Source: Allomyces arbusculus (lineage: Eukaryota; Blastocladiomycota; Blastocladiomycetes; Blastocladiales; Blastocladiaceae). Taken from it: 30,325 bases of DNA. This document shows, piece after piece, positions 21,226 through 30,325 of this stretch (position 1 is the stretch's first letter; each line of letters opens with the position of its first letter). Made by a program: the position numbers and the translations under genes. The notes below the pieces were generated by a model, which did no database searches, was not told where the DNA came from, and saw nothing but the letters and a program-made list of their open reading frames with translations. The DNA lies in NCBI GenBank assembly GCA_027604705.1, contig JADHYV010000131.1, forward strand, positions 1 through 30,325, written 5' to 3'.

Positions 21226-24196
21226 ATGGCCACCACCACTGCGACTGCCGCGACAGCGACCACCGCGACCATGAGCGCGCCAACGCCCGCGACTGCCGGC
21301 ACTGCCACCAGTGCCAACGCTGCTCCCGCGCGCCGCCCGCGCCGCCCGCGTCGCGCACCTTCCGCGCACGCCAGCCCGGCAACCAGCGATCCAGCCGTGC
21401 CCGCCACACTTGCGCACGATGCCAACAACAACTCCGCCGCACCGACGACCGCTCGCTACCCGCGCGGCGGCAGCGCTCGCGGCGGAAACACCCGTGGCGG
21501 CGGCCCGTACCGGGGCCGCGGAGGCGCACGCGGTCGCGGTCGCCCGTTTCACGTTGGCAACACACCGGGACCCGCGGCTGATCCGGCCGGTGATGGCGGT
21601 ACGCTTAGATCGTGCCCGTCGAGGACACGGTGTGCACCGAACGCCAAATCTGACACGCACCCACTCGACATAGCCCCCTCGACACAGGACCCGCACCTCG
21701 CGACCCCGGCACCGAGCCCGCACGCGCCGCGCATCCTGCTCACCGACCCGACTGACGCGCCTTCCACCAGCAAATCCCCTGCGCCCGCTTCGTCGAGCAA
21801 ACCCAAGCGCATGACCGCCGCCGCGATCCTGCAATCCCCGCCGTGCCTGACCGTCATCGAGCACGACCCCTACCCGCCCCTCGCGCGGTCCTTGTGCGCC
21901 GATCTCGCGCGCGCGACTGCCGAATGCGTCGTCTGCTGCGACGCCATCAAGCCGCGGCAGCCGACGTTTGCGTGCCCGACCTGTTACGCCGTGCACCACT
22001 GGAAATGCGTGCGCGAATGGTCCAAGTCCGAAGCCAACCCGAAACCCGACGTCTGGCGGTGCCCGACGTGTAATTCGGACTTGCCGCGCGGTCTCCACGC
22101 ACTCGCAAGCCCGCGGTGCATGTGCGGGAACGCGCCGCACCCCATGTACCCGACGCGGCTCTTGGTCCCGCACACGTGCGGCCAGCGGTGCGGCAAGTCG
22201 CTCGGTAGCGCGGACGATTCCAAGTGCACGCACAACTGCGCGCTCGCGTGCCATCCGGGCCCGTGCCCGCCGTGCGACGCGACCGTCGCCGTGCCCTGCT
22301 TTGGCGGCCACACGACGAAACCCGCGCGGTGCGGGTCCGAGGCCGCCAAGGCCTCGTTTGCGTGTACCGCCATCTGCGGTCGCGTCCTTGCGTGTGGAGC
22401 ACACACGTGCACCGACCCGTGCCACGACGGCGTCTGCCAACCGTGCCCGCAGCTCGAGACAGTGCCGTGCGCGTGCGGGAAACACGCGGCGCAATTACCG
22501 TGCGGCACGCTCGCGGCCATTCTCGCCGCCGACGAGTCGTCGGCGACTGCCGCGGCGGCCGCATGGCACTGCGAGGACAAGTGCGGCCTCCCTTACGCGT
22601 GCGGCGCACACACCTGTGAGTCCGTCTGCCACGCGCACGACGCGACCGCGAAATGCCCGACCGACCCGACCGTGATCGCTGCGTGCCCGTGCGGCCGCAC
22701 CCGCGCTGTCCGCTTGAAATGCACCGACCCGGTCCCCGCGCCGTGTGGGCGTACCTGCGCGCGCGCCCTGCCCTGCGGGCACGCGTGTGCGCTCAAATGC
22801 CACCCGGCCGACAAGCCGTGCCAGTGCGACGCATACGTGTCCGTGACCTGCGCGTGCGGGTCGGAAACCCGGTCGGTGCCCTGCGCCGTCGCGGCCACCC
22901 AACCAGTGACATGCACCACCGTCTGCAACGGCTTACTCGCATGCAAGACGCACCGGTGCAAGCGCGTCTGTTGCCCGGCACGCCCGCTCGCGCGCGCGGC
23001 CGCGGCCACCAACCGGCGCGGCGGCGGGCGCAACCGTGGCCAATCCACAACCGCGGTCGCGGGCATCGACGCCGACCTGCGCGCGGCGCTCGAAGTGATG
23101 CACGAGTGCGCGCGCCCGTGCGGGAAACCGTTACCGTGCGGGACGCACACGTGCGCGTTCCCGTGCCATCCGGGCGCGTGCCCGACGTGCCTCGAGTCGT
23201 CGTTCGACGACCTCGTCTGCCACTGCGGGCGGTCGGTGATTCGCGCACCCGTACCCTGCGGGACCACGCACGCGCCGTGCGCGTTCCCGTGCATTCGCGT
23301 AAGGGAGTGCGGCCACCCGACCGTGAGCTTCCACGCGTGTCACCCGGACACTGTCCCGTGCCCGCCGTGCGCGGTCCTCGTGCAACGACCGTGCCGGTGC
23401 ACGTCGACCGCACTGCCCGTGCCGTGTCACCGCGCGGACGTGCCGGCGTGCGGCGAACGGTGTTCCAAGATCATGCCCTGTGGCCACCGGTGCGCAAAAG
23501 TGTGCCACGCTGCGACCGACGACCAGGCAAGGGAGTCCGGCGCGCCCGTGACGGACTGCGAGTGCCGCGACGCCTGCGGGATGCGAAGGGCCAAATCGTG
23601 CGGCCACGCCTGTACCGCCCCCTGCCATCCGGCGGACGTCGCGTGCGAGGACGCCGGACCCTGCGGCGTGATGGTGCGCCGCGCGTGCGCGTGTGGGCGA
23701 CGGTCGGAGGTCGGGGCGTGTAAGGTCGGCCAGAACGCGGTGCCGATCGCGTGCGACGAGGCGTGTGCGGTCGTCGCGCGGAATAAGAGGCTCGCGGCCG
23801 CGCTGCTCACGAGCTCGTCGTCCCGGTCGTCGCTGCACGCGGACGACGACGACGACGAACGAGACGACGATGCGGGGGAGACCTACCCGGCCGACCTCCT
23901 GTCGCTCGCCGCACGCGACTTGCCGCTCGTCCGGGACGTCGAGGCCGCATGGGCCGAATTGATCACGCAAGCGTCGACCAACCCGAACTTGGTCGTGACC
24001 CGGTTCTTCCCGCCGATGAAGGCGCCGAAGCGCGCGCTGCTCCACGCCTACGCGCCGTTCTGGGGCGTGTCGGCCGCGTCGCACGACCCGGAACCCGCAC
24101 GGTGCGTTGCGGTGACTGCGCGGCACGGCGTGGCGCGCGCGCCGCGCGTGTCGCTTTCAGCGGCCGTTGTTGCAGGACCTGCACCGACCGCGTCGA

Positions 24197-24234
<38 letters not shown>

Positions 24235-24990
24235 GTACCCGCTGCGCCGGCTGTCGCGAAGCGCCAAGTGCCGGTCCTGGCGAATGCATTGATTGTGGAA
24301 CGCACGCCACTCGCAAGGCACGCAGACCTCGCGCCGTACCTACGGCTCTTCTTTGGGTCCGCGCGCGTCGCCGGTGTGTCCACGACCCCGTGCGGTGAGG
24401 CCGGGTTGGTCGATGCGGTCGTCCGCGCCGAGGGCGTGGCCCCCGTGGAATTGGACGCGCTCGTGCGCGACCGGATCGTGCCCGCATTGGCCGCGCTGCT
24501 TGTGGATTTGGGCAAGGCGACCGGAGTCAAGGCCGCGCGGGTTGAGGGTGGGGAAGTGGTCGCGGTGGTCGAGACCGAGGGCGACGGATGGAAGAAGATG
24601 GGCGTGGGGAAGGGGAAGGGTAAGCCGAGGTTGCCGCGGACAGGGAGCGCGAGTAGTGGGAACGTGTTTGCGGTGTTGGATCCAGACGCGCAGGAGCTGG
24701 CGCGCAAGGTCGAGGAGGAGGTGAAAGTGCGCGATGAGGATGAAGTGCCGACGCGGTGGGACGAGGACGACGACGAGGACGAGGAGGAGCGTTCCACTGA
24801 TGGCGGCCAAGTCATCACGGATGAGGAGGATGCCGACCGGGCTGCACACCCAGAGGGCGAGGAGCGTGTCGCGACTTCCGCGCACGTCGAAGACGCGGTT
24901 GAGGTGAGTAAGGATGGGCCGCGTGTCGACGCGTCTACGGTCGCGGACCTGGCGGATGCGATGGGCAGCGGCACCGAAGACGAAGAGTAG
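21226..24990 (+). CDS. NFX1/FAP1-type RING, zinc-repeat and R3H protein
   Basis: Start at 21226 in a strong context (ACCATGG). A probable 75-bp intron (21599-21673) leaves 1229 residues. An Ala/Thr- and RGG-rich N-terminus precedes a RING/PHD-like finger at about 208-260 (ECVVCC ... HHWKCVREW ... CPTC). Roughly nine NFX1-type Cys/His repeats follow (about 266-830; for example CGAHTCTDPCHDGVCQPC), then an R3H domain near 899-945 (FFPPMKAPKRALLHAYAPFW, containing the RxxxH signature). An acidic tail ends the protein. Human NFX1 is a transcriptional regulator and ubiquitin ligase; yeast Fap1 binds the FKBP12 homologue Fpr1. By order and length this is the fungal counterpart of Fap1. A run of (GTC)n(GGC)n near 24195-24236 codes for Ser and Ala tracts. 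Confidence 0.9.
21599..21673 (+). other. Probable in-frame intron of the NFX1-type gene
   Basis: GTACGC at the donor, AATCTGACAC as branch, ACATAG as acceptor. The length of 75 bp is a multiple of three and it has no stop in the gene's frame, so unspliced RNA would also be translatable with 25 extra residues. It lies in the low-complexity N-terminal region. Confidence 0.65.
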
Positions 24991-25266
24991 ATGACGATGA
25001 CGCGTTGTGCCGTTTTGTAATTTCTTTGGGTTTGGGTGTGAAACTGGTTTGCATAAATGGATACGCTTCGCTGCACACTGGGACCGATCAGGACGATTGA
25101 AGCTCACAGCAAATGTTCTGTGCCTTGGACCATACCACACACGGCAGCTCCTTGTGGATGCAGGAGTGTCGTCCACCCATCCATCTGCATCATCTCGTGG
25201 AACATGAACGGTCACGGTTGCTCGCTCTTGACCCTTGGCTGTTCTTCCGGTTTCGCACTGGGAAAG

Positions 25267-26142
25267 ATGCGCTCACGTCTGCATCGTCGCATTCGCGTCG
25301 TTTCGAAACGGTTTGTGCGTAAGTCGAGCCATGGTTTGGTTTGCATTCAGTGTACTGGCACGTCGTGTCAGACATGCATGAACAGACAAACAAGGTTCGA
25401 ATCCGAAATCGGATGCACACTGTTGAAGAAGCGCGTCAACTTGCTGCAAGCGGTCAATGCTTTGTTCTTGGCCAAAGGCCAGTTCCATTTCCTCCCCGCA
25501 CACGTATTTCGCAGCTCGCGGTACCAGAAACGTGACAAGCTGAAGAGGACGCGCCAGGGGCACGACTACCTTGTGGACAAGTGGTTTACGATGCAGGGTG
25601 ACGTGCTTGGACATGATTCGATGGGTGCACCGTTTGAGTTCCACCACATGGCCGGGATCTTGAACCCGGACCACAAGTCGTGGAAACAGTGTCGGATGGG
25701 TGAGTGCATCACGTCCGACCCAACCTCTCGCAACGACTACAGTACTCAAGTCTACTATTCGCGCTTTCTTGTCGTGGCCATTCCGCGCTCCCAATACCGC
25801 GCCTTTCACGCGCGGCATCTTGTCGACGAAATTGCCATTGAAGCCAATGAAGCAGACGCACGCTACGACCCAGTGTGGTTCCCGAGGCACTTGAAGCATG
25901 GCAATGTCCTCGTCAGCTCTGAACGCTCACGTTTTGGTTCCAATCTGGCCTCCCTCGCACTGCGGTTTCAACCCGGCGACGTGCTTGTCCACTTGCTTCG
26001 CACGTTTCCCAGCGTAAATGCTTACTTCCGCATTTCTACGACCTCGTCGCTCCCCAATGATCGGCAAGTTGAAGGAAGGCAAATGGATCGGAGGCGCTCG
26101 GATCGGCCAACACGTCGAATGTCTGGTGATTGTACAACGTGA
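25267..26142 (+). CDS. Unrecognised protein, possibly a relic
   Basis: An open frame of 291 residues from an ATG at 25267; the frame is open from 25057. I do not recognise the family. Visible features are a basic N-terminus, a four-Cys cluster (CIQCTGTSCQTC) near residues 26-37, then a compositionally normal, His/Tyr/Trp-containing stretch (for example EFHHMAGILNPDHKSW, SRFLVVAIPRSQYRAFHARH) and FQPGDVLVHLLRTFPSVNAYF. The amino-acid mix is not that of a chance GC-driven frame. The last 30 residues turn polar and Arg-rich, while another frame (from about 26055, MIGKLKEGKWIGGARIG) looks more protein-like there, so a frameshift or an unseen intron near 26040-26060 is possible. It converges on TmcB-like gene 2. 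Confidence 0.4.
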   Translation: MRSRLHRRIRVVSKRFVRKSSHGLVCIQCTGTSCQTCMNRQTRFESEIGCTLLKKRVNLLQAVNALFLAKGQFHFLPAHVFRSSRYQKRDKLKRTRQGHDYLVDKWFTMQGDVLGHDSMGAPFEFHHMAGILNPDHKSWKQCRMGECITSDPTSRNDYSTQVYYSRFLVVAIPRSQYRAFHARHLVDEIAIEANEADARYDPVWFPRHLKHGNVLVSSERSRFGSNLASLALRFQPGDVLVHLLRTFPSVNAYFRISTTSSLPNDRQVEGRQMDRRRSDRPTRRMSGDCTT

Positions 26143-26204
26143 CAGTTCGCAGCGTACCACACAAATGTGGACAAAAATGACCAGCAGAAACTTGACAACC
26201 GTTA

Positions 26205-26218
26205 CCCCCCCCCCCCCC
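26205..26218. repeat. Poly-C run of 14 bases
   Basis: Fourteen C in the short region between the unrecognised ORF and the end of TmcB-like gene 2. Confidence 0.9.
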
Positions 26219-26369
26219 GCTACCCGTTACCTCCAGCAACTGGGGGACAAGTATTGCCAGAACGCCGATAGATTGATGCTAAAAAGCGTCAATGGACATG
26301 GGGCGCTGCCTGTCTTCTACAACCCATTCCATGGAAATGACTGAAGTCGGCCATTGCGAGTCGTCACCG

Positions 26370-29300
26370 TCACTCACTCCGCAGCGAATTCCCACCCGTG
26401 TCAATCAGTTGAGCAAGGTCGGCATGCTCCTTGAGCACCTGCGGCGGCACGAGGAACATCAGCGCAACAACGGTGCGCGCCTTATTATGCATGCGGCGGA
26501 ACGCGACAAAGTGCACAGCCAGGCCAAGCGCCATCATTCCAACCACAGCCGCGGCAAACACGGCAATGCATGCCTTCGTCGCGTCCTGAACTTGCGCGAG
26601 CACCAGGTTGCCAATCGTCGTGTCGAGCGTCGTCAGCTGCAAGCGGATTGTGGTCGAGAGCGACTGCAGCTGCACCCACATCGGATGCAGCGGCGACGGC
26701 AGCTGCACGGTGATGGCGCCCTTGGACGTGGTCACCGTCACGGGGTCTACACAGGCCGGTCGTGAGTGTCTTGGACGCTGTCAGCGTATGCGATAGTCGT
26801 CACCACACACCGATCGTGCCCGAAGTCAACAGACACGCAGGCGCGGCCAGGTCCACAAATTGCATCGCGAGGTCAATGTACGAGGTGATGAGGGAGTTGA
26901 GCGGCATGGCCGTGCTGGCCGTCAACGGGTTGCTCACGGCGTTGCTGATGCTCGAGGTCGCATTGGCCAGGTAAGTCGTGAATTGCGGCAATACGACCGA
27001 GAGACCGTTCGGGTCCGCGACAAGGTTTGTGTGCAAGTGGAAGATGTCGTCGAGAACGCCACGCAGAAATTTTACGTTCGAATCTATCAGCATCAGCGCG
27101 TCGTACCCTTGGTGAGTGAGAGCCGGCGTGAAAGAAGCGAGCCAAGCAAAGATGAAGCCGCACCGCCAGAAATCAAGCTCACGTCAGGAAGCACCATTTG
27201 CCGCAAAAGCAGTTGCGTGAGTTGGACCCTGTGCCGGCGCTCAATCGAGTGCGCCATGATCGTCATTAAACTGGCTGCCGACACGGTCCTAAGTGGAGCA
27301 TGCTCCATAGTTGTTCAGTACGCTTGTCCACGCCACGGCCCGCACGCGAAGGATGCAGAGTTTCCACACACCGAAACGCGATCAAAAACATGCCAACTGT
27401 GAGCACGGCGAGCACCAAGAATGCGAGTGTCAGCGCTCGTGTGAGCCGCGTCTTCATGCTCAAGCGTCGCGTTTCGTCGATCCCGCCCGCCACGACCCTC
27501 GCCTGGTGCGTATCAAACTCGGTCATGTCTGTGTCGGCGAAGTCGGTCACCTCCTTGAACGCCTCGATCTCCTCGTCGACCATGGTGATAATTTCGACGG
27601 CGGAACGCTTGCCGATGCCGCGCGCAATTCCGAGAATGCGCGACTCGATGGTCGAGTAGCACTTGATGGGCTACATGCGTTGGTGGGGAGTTCAAAAGTG
27701 AGAAAAATATACGTTTGGCAAACGGAAAACATGGGCACCGCACCTTGAACAGAATGAACGCGCCAAGTGCGAACAGCGATACGAGCGCCACGACCATGAT
27801 CAAGATCGACTGGAAGTGGTTTTGCTTGGTGAGAGCCGAGAAAGTGTCGATGCCTCGCTGCGGCAATACTTTGAGCGCGTCCAAGATGGTGAAAAAGTTG
27901 TCTACAGCAGCATCATTCTAAAAGTGAGGTGAAAGGCGATCACGGTCACATCTGCCCTTTGCGGTCGGTACATACCAAAAACGAAGCGAATGCTCGGCGT
28001 GTTGGCAACAATCTCAACCGACAAGTTGCCGACGCTCGGGTACCCAATGGCCACGCCGCCCGCCGTTGCAAGTGTGTGCACGAGGTCGAGCGTCGTCATG
28101 CTGCGCGGATCGTAGTCGTGTAGGTCCGGGAACGAACTGTTGACGGCCGTGTAGGCGCGATACGTGGTCTGTGACCCTGCCAGCGCCGTTGCATCGTTCG
28201 ACAGAAACGGCATCACGTAAGCTGTCAAGTTGCCCCAGTTCGTAATTAATGACGCCCGTGCCGTCGCGTAGTCAGTCGTCATGCGCGCTGTATAAGTCGG
28301 CAAGCGCGCAAACCACGACGTGTAAAGAAGCCGGTGAATGGCATCGATCACGTTCATGGCGTACTGCCGTGAGAGCTTGGCCCAGTAAAAGTTGTACGTG
28401 ACGACGGTCTGCGTAGCGGCAAAATAGGTGATGCACGTGACGAATCCGGCAGAAAGGGCGGCCAGATAGACGAGGCCAATGGCCGACATTTGCACACCCT
28501 GCTGCAGCGGGCGCGTCACGCGTGAGATGAGCATACGTCGGTGCTCGAGTTGCTGCCGTTGTTGCTTGGTCATGGACGCACCTGGAGAAAGGAGATGATG
28601 GTCAATGAAACCCACCCATCGGGCAAGGACAAATATGCAAGACACACCCGAGGTCTGCGACCCCGTCGTGTACGGCGTCGGCTGGTGGGGTGCGCGCATC
28701 GTCACGCGCGGAGACGGTGACGGTGGGGCCGCGGCCAACATTTCGGCCTTGGTCGCGGGCTTTTCGGCCTTAAGAAACGGATCGTGCGACATCGGGAACG
28801 TGGTTCGTGACGAGTCGACGCCAGTGCCAGTTGTGCCAATAGGCGCGAGTCCTTGGCCGAGAATTGGTCCTTGATCGAGATCAGGGGACTCGCGCAGCGA
28901 CCCCTCGAGACTCGGATCGCCGCGGTCCATGGCGCCAGGCGGTGGGATGTCCAGTTGCAAGTCGTGGTCGTACGAATCCTCGACGTCGCCTGTTGATGGG
29001 TTGAGAAAGAGTGAGCAGACTTGAGGGGAGAAGGCAAAATCCAGTGCGCAAGCAGCCAACGAACCGTCCTCGGCTACAAGAAAGAGATGATTTAAGTTGA
29101 GTGAAATGCGAAACTTGATCCAATCCACCGTCGGCCAGTCGTACCGATGTCCAGAAGCTGCCCAGCCTTGATCGTGTTACCGTCAACGGCAAGTAGGAAC
29201 TGCGAGTACGCTCGGAGAAGACGTTTGGACTGGGGGTGCAACGAATCGTCAGTGTAGAAACACGGAGTCACTGCGAGCGAAATGCGAGGGTACCTTGGGA

Positions 29301-30325
29301 AACTTTACGATCAGCCGCGAGTAGGCGTCGTTAGCGAGCTCGCGGTGCACGCTCAGCTTGCCGACAATGTGCGACAGCTGTATGAGGCTGCCCTGGCTGC
29401 GCACGCACTCGTAAAACTCGCGCACCTGAGTAGACAGCATGAGCGCAAAAGCCTCCCTCCACATGACAGTCTGAACATCGAGGTTACATACCGTGTACAG
29501 ACTCAACAAATGCTCCTTCTTCGACTTGCGGTCCAAGTTTTGAAACTCGGCGTTGTCGAGCAAACTGCGACCGGACGTGCCGGCCTCGCCCATCTTGGTC
29601 GCCTCGTGCTCGTGCCGGTCGTGCGAATAAATCAAGAACTTTTCGTCAAACGGGATCGGCCGCAACTTGATTTGTTCAATCAATTCGTCGGCAGCGGTCT
29701 TGCCCGCGTCACCGAAATAGGCGGCGAGGTAGGTGGCGGCAATGAAGAGCAGCAGCGTGTCATCGAATTCGATTAGCCCGCGTTCGAGTAATTGCAGGCC
29801 GACCGAGATTTGCTTGGGTGTCGGGTCCTCGCGGATGAACCGGATGCCTAGCAGTGAGTCGAATTGTGAGTATCGTTCGCGATAACGAGCATGTTATCCC
29901 GAACAGAACGTACACGCTTCGACCTGCAGCGGCGACGAAAACACGCGCTCCTTGTGCACCCTCTTCTTTTCCTTGCACGCATCGAGCACCTCGAGCGACG
30001 TGCCTTCCATCAACCGCGTCAACACATTCTCGGGCGCCATGATCGCCATACCGCTCCCCACTGCCGCGCCCGGGCCCGGCGCGCCATTCCCACCGCACAC
30101 AAACGAAGTCACGAGCCGCACTGCCGACGCGCGCCGCGGTAAATTCGAATCGGGCACGGCCAAACTCGCGCGGAGCGGCCGCGTCGGCTCAGGCGGCGAC
30201 AAGGCTGTCGCGAGTCTTTCGGCATCAGACTGAGCCGAAACGTCTTGAAACTCCTGCTTCATGACGTGGTGCCAGCGGCGCACGCTGCGTTCGAAGAAGT
30301 ACCGCGCCGAGAGCCGCGCGAGTGC
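26370..30325 (-). CDS. TmcB-like polytopic membrane protein, gene 2 (5' end outside window)
   Basis: Eleven exons on the minus strand are visible: 30325-29914 (continues outside), 29847-29492, 29425-29294, 29229-29145, 29073-28648, 28581-27976, 27901-27744, 27670-27372, 27288-27164, 27107-26811 and 26746-26370, giving 1090 residues. It parallels gene 1 through its whole length: RSVRRWHHV against AVRRWHAA; PTPKQISVGLQLLERGLIEFD against PTPDQATLALHLLARGLREFD; SKRLLRAYSQFLLAVDGN against SKTVLRAYAQFLMTVDGN; DEEIEAFKEVTDF against DEEIEAFAELTEA; and C-terminal FLVPPQVLK against HLVPPGVSK. The N-terminal membrane domain would lie beyond the window. The visible part has the TPR-like region and the same four later membrane segments. 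Its DNA is much less GC-rich than gene 1 and it has more introns. Function is unknown. Confidence 0.85.
28582..28647 (-). other. In-frame, stop-free intron of TmcB-like gene 2
   Basis: 66 bp, GTGTGT ... TTTCTCCAG, splitting a Gly codon after its first base, as in the matching intron of gene 1. Its length is a multiple of three and it has no stop in the reading frame, so the gene can be read straight through it. It is called an intron because the paralogue has one at the same site and because of its pyrimidine-rich acceptor. Confidence 0.75.
29426..29491 (-). other. In-frame, stop-free intron of TmcB-like gene 2
   Basis: 66 bp, GTATGT ... GTCTACTCAG, between complete codons (SLYT, then VREFYECV). 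Gene 1 has an intron at the corresponding place (SLHA, then ARAVFESV). It lacks a stop in frame and has a length divisible by three. Other introns of gene 2 are at 29848-29913, 29230-29293, 29074-29144, 27902-27975, 27671-27743, 27289-27371, 27108-27163 and 26747-26810. Confidence 0.78.

Overview
The window looks like nuclear DNA of a zoosporic fungus, most likely Blastocladiomycota (Catenaria/Allomyces/Blastocladiella type). This is inference. The support is many short spliceosomal introns (56-114 bp, often starting GTACGT, several with a CTGAC-like branch site and ending TAG), eukaryotic housekeeping genes (MIC10, RPN12, an NFX1/FAP1-type protein, a Sec7-PH ARF exchange factor), and two large TmcB-like ('tiny macrocysts B') membrane proteins, a family I associate with amoebozoa, ciliates and zoosporic fungi. 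No rRNA, convincing tRNA or CRISPR was seen.

Layout. 1-2952: 3' part of a Ty3/Gypsy LTR retrotransposon (reverse transcriptase, RNase H, integrase, polypurine tract, 3' LTR), treated as a fossil. 2948-4425 (minus): decayed gene with an F-box-like start and a leucine-rich-like body; its readable sequence stops at the LTR edge. 5288-8946 (minus): Sec7-PH ARF-GEF, three exons. 9336-9831 (plus): small two-helix protein, possibly OCIA-like. 10110-10653 (minus): small protein with a mitochondrial presequence. 11042-15948 (minus): TmcB-like gene 1, nine exons, complete. 16814-18588 (plus): low-complexity protein ending in an MSP/ASH-like domain. 18980-19434 (minus): MIC10, three exons. 19721-20560 (minus): RPN12/PSMD8. 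21226-24990 (plus): NFX1/FAP1-type RING, zinc-repeat and R3H protein. 25267-26142 (plus): unrecognised ORF. 26370 to the window end (minus): TmcB-like gene 2, eleven exons seen, 5' end outside.

Base composition splits the window. About 5,000-25,000 is strongly GC-rich, while both flanks (retroelement and F-box relic on the left; unknown ORF and TmcB-like gene 2 on the right) are much closer to even. The two TmcB-like paralogues lie on opposite sides of the right boundary and differ in intron number, although several intron positions match to the codon phase.

The genes do not form a pathway. MIC10, the presequence protein and possibly the OCIA-like protein would act in mitochondria, RPN12 in the proteasome, the GEF at membranes with ARF GTPases, and the TmcB-like proteins as polytopic membrane proteins of unknown function. 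The strongest lead for something poorly described is the C-terminal half of the TmcB-like pair: two consecutive helix-loop-helix units with large loops, resembling tandem sensory modules. Exon models were built by eye from splice signals, frame continuity and paralogue comparison.
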